Program-made: the position numbers and the translations under genes
Origin: Channallabes apus
Taxonomy: Eukaryota > Chordata > Actinopteri > Siluriformes > Clariidae
DNA: 64,000 nucleotides
Reading direction: 5' to 3'
NCBI GenBank assembly: GCA_030522415.1
Contig: CM060107.1
Location: 26,720,571-26,784,570, forward strand
Shown: positions 35,597 through 46,124 of the stretch, piece after piece
Numbering within the stretch: position 1 is the stretch's first letter
Layout of the letters: every line of letters begins with the position of its first letter
The notes under the pieces: generated by a model
Told to the model about the DNA's origin: nothing
Seen by the model: only the letters and a program-made list of their open reading frames with translations
The model's database searches: none

Positions 35597-36844
35597 GCTC
35601 TTCAGAATGCACTAACCGGTATATAGCAAGGAACTATGTGTATTATTCCATGATTGCTATCATCCTCAATATTTTTGGCTAGGTTACGGTCCAGGGCGAT
35701 TTTCCTCATAAATTTAGATGTCCTCAATTAGAGAATCATACTGTAGCAAATAAAGCCCAATAAGTAATGAGAGTAATGATGAGCAATGTTTAGAAAATTT
35801 TGTACAATAAAATGATCATTAATTATTACAAAAACACACAATCTCTGTCCACAGACTCTCCAGAGAAACACACTTCATTAATACGTCAGTGTGTCTCACA
35901 CTACAGTATCAGGCCCATTTATCAGCTTTTGTAAGCTACGGCTCTTGTATGCTGGTTCTGTGATGCTGTAACTGGTTCTGTTTCTGCCACATTTTTGACA
36001 TTCAGTAGCAAAAAGCAAACACGTCTCAATAAATTTAACCATGCTCTAAACAAAATAAACTCGATGAGAGTTCATGATACCTAACACACACCTATACATA
36101 CTGTATGTCTCGCACTACTTGGACGATATAACGAATTATTCTTTTACTGTCCCTGAAGACCATGCCATCAGATAGATAGGAATACATCAGCTATGCCCAG
36201 ATGCCCAAGGGGGATGAGAACAAAGACAAGTTCTTGCTTTTGGGGATGCTTTGACATGCCTATTATGTTACTTAAAAGAGGTGGAAGTCAGAGATGGCAA
36301 GTGCGTCTCTGAAGTGGTTCCAGAGGGACCGTCTATTAGGGGCTAATTACACCATGTACATGACAGAGATCTGACTCATAACATGTCACAATGATAGGAA
36401 TAGCTACATTATGCAACACATACAGTAGCTGTGTAAGCAGAGTATAGGATGTATGGTACATCAAATGAACTTGTCTGGAGTCATACAGGTTTATATTTAC
36501 ATGTAATGCTATAAAAGTTACATTTGGAAATGATTCCAGCTTAGGCACAATTTCCCTGTTTATTTGTGAATGTGCAATCATGTGGACAGCATTTGTTCAA
36601 ATTGCATGGACTATTTGACACCTTTAATGGTTTCCCTAAACTGGGCCAAGTTCACTCTCTCATCAACTACATTGTATTCTGCAATACAGCATATGCAACA
36701 ACAAAAAAACTGTTCTGAATGATAAATTACATTTATAAAGTATAACATGGGAAAAAATATTAATATTACTCTCTTCGTATTTGCCTGCCCACTCAGAGTT
36801 TGTGCTGAAATAGACCATGTGAAGCACAATAAATGAGAAGACAG

Positions 36845-37050
36845 ATAAATTAATTACCAGAAAGTTGAGGTCTTCTGCTGTGTCCGTGGTGAAGTCTATC
36901 TTTCGCGTCTGGATTGAATTTCCTGAGCTGTGTGCCGGCTGTGCGGTCTACACGCAGAGAGTGCGTGAAGCCACTGCAGCTCCATCATGCGGAGGCTGCA
37001 CATGTCTCGCGCCTTCCCAGTGGTGCGTCACGTACTGAAGGAGAGCAGTA
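36845..37050. other. CpG-containing patch with possible first exon
   Basis: Locally GC- and CpG-richer than its surroundings. The plus strand has ATG CGG AGG at 36987, an Arg-rich open stretch (MRRLHMSRAFPVVRHVLKES) and a good donor A|GTAAGC at about 37048. The minus strand has an open stretch (IQTRKIDFTTDTAEDLNFL) ending at CTG|GTAATT (about 36857). Neither matches a gene I know. An alternative upstream ano3 exon (minus) is one possibility. Confidence 0.25.
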
Positions 37051-37205
37051 AGCACAGCTGCACAAGAGTGATACCAAAACTGAATCCAAAGTTTTGGAAA
37101 AGTTGCCCCCATGGTGATTTTGTCATGCATGATAGCAGTATCAGATCTACAGTATGTATGGCCAAGATTAAAGGGAGACTAGAGAACCTTTAAAGTGCTG
37201 TTCAG

Positions 37206-37290
37206 ATGGTATAATTCAATTAAATTTTATTTGTATAGCATTTTTAAAAATTGTCATTGTTGCAAAGCAGCTTTACACAATCAAAAGAAA
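37206..37290. repeat. Dispersed teleost repeat fragment
   Basis: AATTCAATTAAATTTTATTT, then GTATAGCATTT and GCAAAGCAGCTTTACACAAT, resemble a fragment very frequent in fish genomes. The element class is not assigned. Confidence 0.4.
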
Positions 37291-38369
37291 TTATGGAAGT
37301 TTATGTGAAATGTGAATGTGTATGAATCAAAATGATAAGATTATGGAGATAAGACTGGGTATAGTGTATACTGTAAATCACAGAGATGAGTCTCACAATA
37401 ATTGCTTTGATACAAAATGACTGTGTTGACCTTTATTAAAGCTGATTGTGGGAGGGCTGGTGTGGCTTGAAAGTTGCACTTAATCATTAGTAGCTATACC
37501 TTTGCTCAGAAATGTTTTCTATTATTTTTTTTTGATCTACTGTATATTACCAGTCCAGTCTATTGCTCACCTGCCCAGGATATCTGGTAACTACAGGGCC
37601 ATCAAAAAGCAGGGATTTAAACTGAATGATCTTTTAAGACGTATAACAATTATAAATGAAACTAAACAGTACTAAAATCCCTGAAATCACTATTAAGTAT
37701 GATACTGTAACTTCATGTACTCATGTAAAACATTTCCCAAAGAAATATGGCTTAAGAACGTTTGTTTAGATGATTGTAATGCTGTTTCTTTTCTTAACAA
37801 ACCATAAAAATAGCTAAATTATATAAAATATAGGCTATTTACACAGGAATATGATATATTTCTGTTTTTCATTCTGTACGGTATTTGTTAGTATTGTTTG
37901 TTCTTTCTAATGCGATCAAGATGAATGTCTGCTGAAAAAAAAGAAGACTGAATATTTTTTTTTATACAGCAGTACTGTATGTCAAACACTGCTGTCCATG
38001 TGTTCAGTGTCTACCATGATCATAGATGATTAGCAGCACACAAGCAACTGTTACACCAACCACTGAGAAGATGGGAAAATACACAAGTTAATAAATATTA
38101 GTGATCATTCGATATTTATTATCTTTAGATGACCCAATATTACTACGGGAGTACTGTAAATGATGAAACTGTATCAAAACTGTTATTGTTACATGCAGAA
38201 ACCATTTCCTCCTTTAGTGAAATGATTGTGGGTCACTGCAATGTAAACTACACAACAATGATCACTAACTTTAAACTAACAAACTAGTAACAGGATCATG
38301 AGTACCCAAGGTACATAACTCTGAGGAGCAAAGCCTATTCAGGTCAACCGCACAGAAAAGCCAATGCAG

Positions 38370-38687
38370 TACAAATCACTGAATAACCACCCAGTGCACC
38401 ACATCCCACCACACAAAGGTCCAAGCAGGCAAAAAGCCCAAGGCCTTCAACCCAGCCTCCAAATTCCCCAGATACCAACCAAATCGAGCACATTTTGGAT
38501 GCAGTGAATTACCAAGTGCAATCAATGGAGGCCCCATCCTGCAGCCCACAGCACCCAAAAGATCTACTGTATTGCTAATGTTCTGACACCATAGCACATC
38601 CCTCAGAGGTCCTGCAGAGCTACCCTGTTGGCACAAGAGGAACGCAAAACCTAGCGGGTTATAATGTTATGGCTGATCACTGTACGT
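38370..38687. mobile_element. CATAACATTA family, right-hand part
   Basis: Ends GGTTATAATGTTATGGCTGA followed by TCACTGTA. Inside are AATGGAGGCCCCATCCTGC and CCTCAGAGGTCCTGCAGAG, the body of this teleost repeat in reverse orientation. The left end is missing. Confidence 0.65.
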
Positions 38688-40145
38688 CATTCTAGTGTTG
38701 GCCAGTGAAGACTTCCAAATCTAAGCAAATATTCAGTTTACCTGTGAAATCTTCTTTCTGTATGTGGGAAAGAATGTAGCAGTAAATAAAAAAAAGCAGA
38801 ATGGCATTTATATTATAATAATATGAACAATAATATGAACAAAATCTACATTATTATTTATTACAGCTTAAAACCACCACAATTCACAAGGCCAAATAAA
38901 CATGGCTAACTTAATGTATAATCACATCAAGGTCATTTCATTAAATGTGCTTTCCTAGTGTAATCTGCCAATGCAGTCACATGCCTGAGTGTGTGATCAG
39001 CCTCAAAATATACTCACTCAGGATTGGGTTTTAATTTTAATCTGGCAAAAGATATCCAATAACAAACAGAAATTTCATTTAAATTCGGTCCCGGTAATAA
39101 TGTATACACAAAGTGGTTTCACATTCAAAATGTTAATTTGAAAGTAAGTGCATTCTCAGCTGCTCAAACAAACATGAGGTACATACATAACTGCTACAGC
39201 TATGTTTCAAAGGTTTAGTGCATACAGCAATTATTACTGTTGAATGAATAATTGTAATGATATCATTCTAAATAACTTGCATATATAATGTGGACTTGCT
39301 TACAGTGTCAATAGGAGTGTTGCCTGAAATCTGAAAATCCTTAGATCTGATCTAAAAATGTGCTGTCAACACCGGGGAATTTTGAGCTTACAACAATGTA
39401 TTTGTTGTTGCTTTAGTTGTAGTTAAATGAATTCCCTTTACCTTTGAACAGTTTGAAATTTGAAACGGACTATTTATACAACCGTATACAGTGAGGGGAA
39501 ATATTTATGTATGTGCATATTAGGATCACGGCTTCAGGTGACATCACCTGTTTTGTGCTGGCTTAGTTAATGGATGGAACAAGTAAGTGACGGGACTTTT
39601 CCATTCTGAAGCCTGGAGTTGCTACCTCTGGGCATGAGTGACTAAAATCAATGACCAAATTAATTGAAAATTATTTTAATTGTCGATTAGTTAGCAACAT
39701 CATCACGTGTTTTCCAAACTGACTCGGATGGATCTGCCATGCACAGATAATCTCAGATAATAAGCTCAGATAAAACTGGAGTAAAGTGAACAATAGAGCA
39801 ATACCCTTAAAAGTGAGGGAGCATTTCACTCATAATTTGGAAAACATAAATGTTTTAACCATTTCCTAGGTGTTGATTCTCTTGATAAATGAAAGTCTGT
39901 GTTCCTGGCTGTATGTAAGGTAGGCAAAGATTTAAGTTTTCACAAAATGAAAATTTGGCTTCCATCTGCAATCTTAAAAATTAAATAACTGTTATACTTT
40001 ATTGCTGCTACTTTGCTTATCCTTGGTTTTAGATTTTGAGAGGAAAAATGTTTGGGATTTATTTTTATTAATGTTTTATTTATGTTTTGAATTGTGAATA
40101 CTGTTAGTTAGCACATGCCTAACACAACACAGCCATGGATATATA

Positions 40146-40754
40146 AGTGATGGGAAGTTTGGATCATTTTAGTGATATGGTTCTTTGAATCTCGTTCATC
40201 AAAATTAACAAATTTTTTGTGTTCTTTTGATCAGAAGTAAAATAAAATGGTTACATTTTCAATAAACAGACCCCCAACACGTCTACATACACAAATTTTG
40301 GCTATAGTTCCATTAAGAAATAAATTACAGTGCAGCTAAGGAACATATGATAAACACAAGAAGCAGCTCACCTCTCATATCTTCTGGTCCGAATCGTTCG
40401 TTCTTTGTCACGTGACTCTCATAGACACTATGCAGTCCATAACACGGAAACAGAATTAAGCGGTACTTCTCATAAGTCTACTAGTCTGAGCCTTTCGTTG
40501 TTTTGAATCTATTGCACTGCATAGCATCTATGGGAGTCACGTGACAAAATAATTAACTATTCGGATCAAAAGACTCGAGAGGCAACTTATTCATTTCTGT
40601 TTCCTGTACAGAACCTACTGAGGTTTTGTGATGCCTTGCGCATGCACGCCCGGTAGAAAAAGGAACAAATCACTCTCTGAGACTACTCGTTCTTCTAAAT
40701 CACGTTAAAGACTCGTTCAAAAAGAACTAATTGTTCATGAACAACCCATCACTT
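40146..40754. mobile_element. hAT-like MITE, AAGTGATGGG...CCCATCACTT
   Basis: About 610 bp with inverted ends AAGTGATGGG / CCCATCACTT and further inverted similarity inside (GATCATTTTAG, CTCGTTCATCAA against GTTCATGAAC). Flanks are TA-rich and nearly identical (ATTATATA / TATATATA), consistent with an 8-bp target duplication. Non-coding. Confidence 0.65.
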
Positions 40755-40817
40755 ATATATATATATAAATAAAACAGTTTATTGTACATATATTGTATTA
40801 ATATATTATATTACAAA

Positions 40818-41045
40818 CAATTCAGTTTGGCCTGCCGCCGGTGACCGGTGCTGCGAGCGTCCCTCACCATGTAACAGTAGACAGCTTCATCATCACATTT
40901 TATGCCGAAATGTGAGGTAATAGAATATCGGCCAAAATATTGAAGCAGTGTGGAGCGGCAGCGAATTGACTGCACACTCCATTTGCAGATGTTAGCACAC
41001 GGGCGTCAGGATCTGCACATGGTTGGAGCCACGATTACCCTCTAA
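40818..41045 (+). repeat. Dispersed repeat, copy 1 (inverted partner at 54.8-55.0 kb)
   Basis: TTTGGCCTGCCGCCGGTG, GCAGTGTGGAGCGGCAGCGA and GATCTGCACATGG recur in the same order, in opposite orientation, at 54972-54795. No coding potential. Confidence 0.7.
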
Positions 41046-41227
41046 TAATCATCAGATAAGGAGCAGCCCTAGTGCATATATCAACCACAATTTTGCACAC
41101 ACAATGTCTCTGGTGGAAAAGGTGGATATATCAGACAACAGTCTAGAATTTATTGATGGAAGATTGTGGAATTGTGAGTTTATCAAAGATATCATCAAAA
41201 CCAAGGACTTCAAATCATTTTAGCATT

Positions 41228-41264
41228 AGTAATAGGCAAAAAAAAAAAAAAAAAGTAATAGGCA
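41228..41264. repeat. A-run flanked by 11-bp direct repeats
   Basis: AGTAATAGGCA (41228-41238), then 15 A, then AGTAATAGGCA (41254-41264). The structure is that of a poly(A)-only retroposition with its target duplication. Confidence 0.75.
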
Positions 41265-41289
41265 TGATGCTATTGCAAAATAAAATATA

Positions 41290-42891
41290 TACAAACCGGA
41301 TTCCAAAAAAGTTAGGACACTAAACAAATTGTGAATAAAAACTGAATGCAATGATGTGGAGATGGCAAATGTCAATATTTTATTCAGAATAGAACATAGA
41401 TGACAGATCAAAAGTTTAATCCAAGAAAAAGTATGATTTTAAAGGAAAATATGTTGATTCCAAATTTCACGGTGTCAACAAATCCCAAAAAAGTTGGGAC
41501 AAGTAGCAATAAGAAGCTGGAAAAAGTAAATTTGAGCATAACGAAGAGCTGGAAGACCAATTAACAGTAATTAGGTTAATTGGCAACATGATTGGGTATA
41601 AAAAGAGCTTCTCAGAGTGGCAGTGTCTCTCAGAAGCCAAGATGGGTAGAGGGTCACCAATTCCCACAATGTTGCGCAGAAAGATACAGTAGTGGCGCAA
41701 TATCAGAAAGGTGTTACCCAGCGAAAAATTGCAAAGACTTTGCAGTTATCATCATCAACTGTGCATAATATCATCCGAAGATTCAGAGAATCTGGAACAA
41801 TCTCTGTGCGTAAGGGTCAAGGGCGTAAAACCATACTGGATGCCCGTGATCTCCGGGCCCTTAAACGACACTGCATCACAAACAGGAATGCTACTGTAAA
41901 GGAAATCACAGAATGGGCTCAGGAATACTTCCAGAAACCATCGTCAGTGAACACAATCCACCGTGCCATCCGCCGTTGCCAGCTGAAACTCTACAGTGCA
42001 AAGAAGAAGCCATTTCTAAGCAAGATCCACAAGCACAGGCGTTTTCATTGGGCCAGGGATCATTTAAAATGGAGTGTGGCAAAATGGAAGACTGTTCTGT
42101 GGTCAGACGAGTCACGATTCGAAGTTCTTGTTGGAAATGTGGGACGCCATGTCATCCGGACCAAAGAGGACAAGGACAACCCAAGTTGTTATCAACGCTC
42201 AGTTCAGAAGCCTGCATCTCTGATGGTATGGGGTTGCATGAGTGCGTGTGGCATGGGCAGCTTGCATGTCTGGAAAGGCACCATCAATGCAGAAAAATAT
42301 ATTCAGGTCCTAAAACAACATATGCTCCCATCCAGACGTCATCTCTTTCAGGGAAGACCCTGCATTTTTCAACACGATAATGCCAGACCACATTCTGCAT
42401 CAATCACAACATCATGGCTGCGTAGGAGAAGGATCCGGGTACTGAAATGGCCAGTCTGCAGTCCAGATCTTTCCCCTATAGAGGACATTTGGCGCATCAT
42501 AAAGAGGAAGGTGCGACAAAGAAGGCCCAAGACGATTGAACAGTTAGAGGCCTGTATTAGACAAGAATGGGAGAGCATTCCTATTTCTAAACTTGAGAAA
42601 CTGGTCTCCTCGGTCCCCAGACGTCTGTTGAGTGTTGTAAGAAGAAGAGGAGATGCCACACAGTGGTGAAAATGGCCTTGTCCCAACTTTTTTGGGATTT
42701 GTTGACACCATGACATTTTGATTCAACATATTTTTCCCTTAAAATGATACATTTTCTCAGTTTAAACTTTTGTTCCGTGATTTATGTTCTATTCTGAATA
42801 AAATATTGACATTTGCCATCTCCACATCATTCCATTCAGTTTTTATTCACAATTTGTTTAGTGTCCCAACTTTTTTGGAATCCGGTTTGTA
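41290..42891 (+). mobile_element. Tc1-like transposon, copy 1 (IR/DR type)
   Basis: 1602 bp, TACAAACCGGATTCC...GGAATCCGGTTTGTA, with about 210-bp inverted repeats. Each inverted repeat carries CCAAAAAAGTTGGGACA-like direct repeats at its outer and inner ends (the IR/DR layout known from Sleeping Beauty-type elements). Flanked by TA. It is about 97% or more identical by eye to the copy at 52.3-53.9 kb, so both inserted recently. Confidence 0.93.
41642..42669 (+). pseudogene. Tc1-like transposase, frameshifted by a 5-bp insertion
   Basis: A DDE transposase that cuts and pastes the element at TA sites. ATG is at 41642; the other copy predicts a 340-aa protein, the usual Tc1 size. Five extra bases, CAGTA (41687-41691), shift the frame and create TAG at 41690. 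From 41692 the frame is open to TGA at 42669. Paired HTH motifs (QRKIAKTLQLSSSTVHNIIR) lie at the N-terminus. The catalytic triad survives: WSDESRF, QHDNARPHSA and SPDLSPIEDIW. Only the start is damaged. The 325-aa open frame begins with GTG, which is not a credible eukaryotic start. Confidence 0.92.
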
Positions 42892-42896
42892 CAATG

Positions 42897-44434
42897 TAAT
42901 GTACTTGCAAAAGTATTCGGCCCCCTTGAACTTTTCCACATTTTGCCACATTACAGCCACAAACATGAATCAATTTTATTGGAATTCCACGTGAAAGACC
43001 AATACAAAGTGGTGTACACGTGAGAAGTGGAACGAAAATAATACATGATTCCAAATATTTTTTACAAATAAATAACTGAAAAGTGGGGTGTGAGTCACCT
43101 GTGTAGAACCACCTTTTGCTGTATGTCTCTACCAGCTTTGCATATCTAGAGACTGAAATCCTTGTCCATTCTTCTTTGCAAAACAGCTCCAGCTCAGTCA
43201 GATTAGATGGACAGCGTTTGTGAACAGCGGTTTTCAGATCTTGCCACAGATTCTTGATTGGATTTAGATCTGGACTTTGACTGGGCCATTCTAACACATG
43301 GATATGTTTTGTTTTAAACCATTCCATTGTTGCCCTGGCTTTATGTTTAGGGTCGTTGTTCTGCTGGAAGGCGAACCTCCGTCCCAGTCTCAAGTCTTTT
43401 GCAGACTCCAAAAGGTTTTCTTCCAAGATTGCCTTGTATTTGGCTCCATCCATCTCCCCATCAACTCTGACCAGCTTCCCTGTGCCTGCTGAAGAGAAGC
43501 ACCCCCAGAGCATGATGCTGCCACCACCATATTTGACAGTGGGGATGGTGTGTTCAGAGTGATGTGCAGTGTTAGTTTTCTGCCACACATAGTGTTTTGC
43601 ATTTTGGCCAGAAAGTTACATTTTGGTCTCATCTGACCAGAGCACCTTCTTCCACATGTTTGCTGTGCAAACGGGACTTCTTATGGTTTTCTGTTAACAA
43701 TGGCTTTCTTCTTGCCACTCTTCCATAAAGGCCAACTTTGTGCAGTGCACGACTAATAGTTGTCCTATGGACAGATTCCCCCACCTGAGCTGTAGATCTC
43801 TGCAGCTCGTACAGAGTCACCATGGGCCTCTTGGCTGCATTTCTGATCAGCGCTCTCCTTGTTCGGCCTGTGAGTTTAGGTGGACGGCCTTGTCTTGGTA
43901 GGTTTACAGTTGTGCCATACTCCTTCCATTTCTGAATGATGGCTTGAACAGTGGCTCCGTGGGATGTTCAAGGCTTTGGAAATCTTTTTGTAGCCTAAGC
44001 CTGCTTTAAATTTCTCAATAACTTTATCCCTGACCTATCTGGTGTGTTCTTTGGACTTCATGGTGTTGTTGCTCCCAATATTCTCTTAGACAACCTCTGA
44101 GGCCGTCACAGAGCAGCTGTATTTGTGCTGACATTAGATTACACACAGGTGCACTCTATTTAGTCATTAGCACTCATCAGGCAATGTCTATGGGCAACTC
44201 ACTGCACTCAGACCAAAGGGGGCTGAATAATTACAAACACACCCCACTTTTCAGTTATTTATTTGTAAAAAATGTTTGGAATCATGTATGATTTTCATTC
44301 CACTTCTCACGTGTACACCACTTTGTATTGGTCTTTCACATGGAATTCCAATAAAATTGATTCATGCTTGTGACTGTAATGTGACAAAATGTGGAAAAGT
44401 TCAAGGGGGCCGAATACGTTTGCAAGCCACTGTA
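42897..44434 (-). mobile_element. Second Tc1-like family, degenerate copy
   Basis: Ends resemble TACAGTGGCTTGCAAAAGTA followed by TTCGGCCCCCTTGAAC. The right end (44390-44434) is good; the left end is worn (ATGTACTTGCAAAAGTATTC). It lies only about 5 bp beyond the end of the first Tc1-like element. Confidence 0.85.
43075..44061 (-). pseudogene. Tc1-like transposase pseudogene with lost catalytic Glu
   Basis: ATG is at about 44061 with a TAG nine codons later, then frameshifts. A segment at 43823-43629 holds TTISRALHKVGLYGRVARRK. A long frame from 43588 carries IMLWGCFSSAGTGKL, FQQNNDPKHKA and SPDLNPIKNLW. In the last motif the catalytic Glu (IEN) is Lys (AAG), so the enzyme would be dead even without the stops. 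Confidence 0.88.
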
Positions 44435-44437
44435 TAT

Positions 44438-45518
44438 TAGGGCTGCACGATATATCGAAAAAATATCGTTATCGCGATAATGGCATGGGCGATAACCATA
44501 TCGCAAAGAATTGCGATAAATACTTTATTTGCCAAGCATGTGTGTCCAAATTTGACCAATCAGATGGTCCCTTACTATGTTTATACCCGCTTATATCTTA
44601 TATATATATATATTTATTATTTATATATATTATTTATATCTTTATACTTCATTCTGTCTCGAACTAAGCCCGGATGATCAGAAGACTTAGCGGTTAGCAC
44701 ATTGTAGCGTGGACGGTAAACCCAAACGCGGAAGCAAGCGAGTAGGCAGAATAACCATGCGAATTAGTTTAAGGACTCTCACAGAAGGGGAGCAAGGGAA
44801 AAACACAAATTTAACCTGCGTCCTATAAACACACACTCGAATCAGAAAGTAAACAATCTGCACCGACATGCGTGAACACAGTGACTAAGCTCTATGCAAT
44901 GGTTTGTTTACTCCTCTTATACTTCCGGGTTCGCGCCCGCATTACTTCCGGGTCCTAGTGCCGGTCGCGGAGCGAGTGTGTGTGTGCGTATGTGTGTGCG
45001 TGCGCGCGTGCGTGTGTGACAAATAGTATTTTTTTAATTTAATTTTTGTTTAATAATATTTATTTTTATTTTTAAAAAACAGGCAAGCCAAAGAGAATAT
45101 TTTGTTTAAAAGATGCTCTTGTTTTAAGACACTATTGATGAGTGTGTGGTTACATGTAAATAAAAAGTAATGTTTGAAAGTAATTCATATTGTGTTGGCA
45201 GGTTTATAGTAACAGCAAACCAGAAGTCAGAATATCTGCTGAGGGTTTTAAGTCATTCATAGTGTTTTGAAGTCTAAATATTTTCAACTTCCTTGACATA
45301 TAGTTTCTTTTTAGCCTGAATTAGATTTAATTACATCAGACGAATATCTATTACCTGTTTATTTTAGTATGATCATTACATATAAATAAATAATAAAAAA
45401 AATAGGCAATAATAATTAAAAAATGCATTTCTCTAGGGAAATGTTATATCGCAAGAAATATCATTATCGCAGTATTCAACAACAATATCGCATATTTTCC
45501 TAATATCGTGCAGCCCTA
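44438..45518. mobile_element. hAT-like non-autonomous element, TAGGGCTGCACGATAT ends
   Basis: TAGGGCTGCACGATATATCG at the left and ATATCGTGCAGCCCTA at the right, with subterminal TATCG/CGATA repeats. No transposase is visible. It contains a (GT)n/(GC) tract at 44975-45018. No clean 8-bp target duplication was found, partly because the flanks are TA-rich. Confidence 0.75.
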
Positions 45519-45855
45519 ATATATAAATTATTACTGCAGATGTCTCAAAGATGTAAGTGCCAACAATGGCTTTAAATTCAAATACTAGCACTAATAAACT
45601 TCAGAATACTTTTATTCCTATTATCAATTTTCTTTTTTAACATACCTTATGTAAATTCAGATATGTAAATATGAACAACATATTAATGCACCAGAATTAA
45701 AAAACATGCATGTGCAAAATCTTATTTCCCCTCACTGTATCTGTGAAAAAAAGAGGTATTTAATATCACTAGCAGTATAAACTATCTATTGTACCACATT
45801 AGCTTGCACAATGCCTGCCTCATTCAGCAGTCTTTGTTTCAGCTCAAGAGTGTGT

Positions 45856-46124
45856 TCACAAGTATTTGCCAGGATGCATTTTCTTTTGATGCTGATGCAA
45901 GTTGTCTTTGATCTTAAAAGCTCTTCCACAGTCGGAGCACATGTAAGGCCTTGCTTCCGAGTGTACGACCACATGCTTGGCGAGTGTACGACTGTGGCTG
46001 AAGCCTTTCCTGCACACTGGGCACTGAAAGGGTCTCTCGCCGGTGTGGATGTTGCGGTGCTCCTGTAGCCCACGCTCCTGTGCAAACGCAGAGCCGCAGT
46101 CTGAGCAAATGTGGGGGCGCTCGC
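45856..46124 (-). CDS. Zinc-finger gene coding exon 3: fingers 4-6
   Basis: 269 nt. The acceptor is CTCTTGGCAG|GCGAGC. It has CSDCGSAFAQERGLQEHRNI, CPVCRKGFSHSRTLAKHVVV and CSDCGRAFKIKDNLHQHQKK, with the last finger spaced H-x4-H, and stops six codons later. A minus-strand AATAAA at 45616-45611 is a possible polyadenylation signal, lying inside the transposon nest. Confidence 0.92.

Larger units (their letters stand above)
39487..45739. mobile_element. Possible outer transposon of a nested cluster (TACAGTGAGGGGAAATA ends)
   Basis: TACAGTGAGGGGAAATA at 39487 and its exact reverse complement ending at 45739 are 6.25 kb apart and bounded by TA. Between them lie a hAT-like MITE, another repeat, two Tc1-like elements and a hAT-like element. 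The simplest reading is an old Tc1-type element that later elements invaded. The alternative is two separate solo ends. I see no transposase belonging to the outer element. Confidence 0.45.

Noticed and set aside
41692..42669. Intact 325-aa transposase gene
   Set aside because: The frame begins with GTG. The natural ATG at 41642 is out of frame because of the 5-bp insertion.
44438..45518. 8-bp target duplication for the hAT-like element
   Set aside because: Flanks CTGTATAT and ATATATAA do not match; the TA-rich context gives only a partial likeness.
45811..46068. Plus-strand open frame opposite the zinc-finger exon
   Set aside because: Antisense shadow of the exon coding for fingers 4-6.
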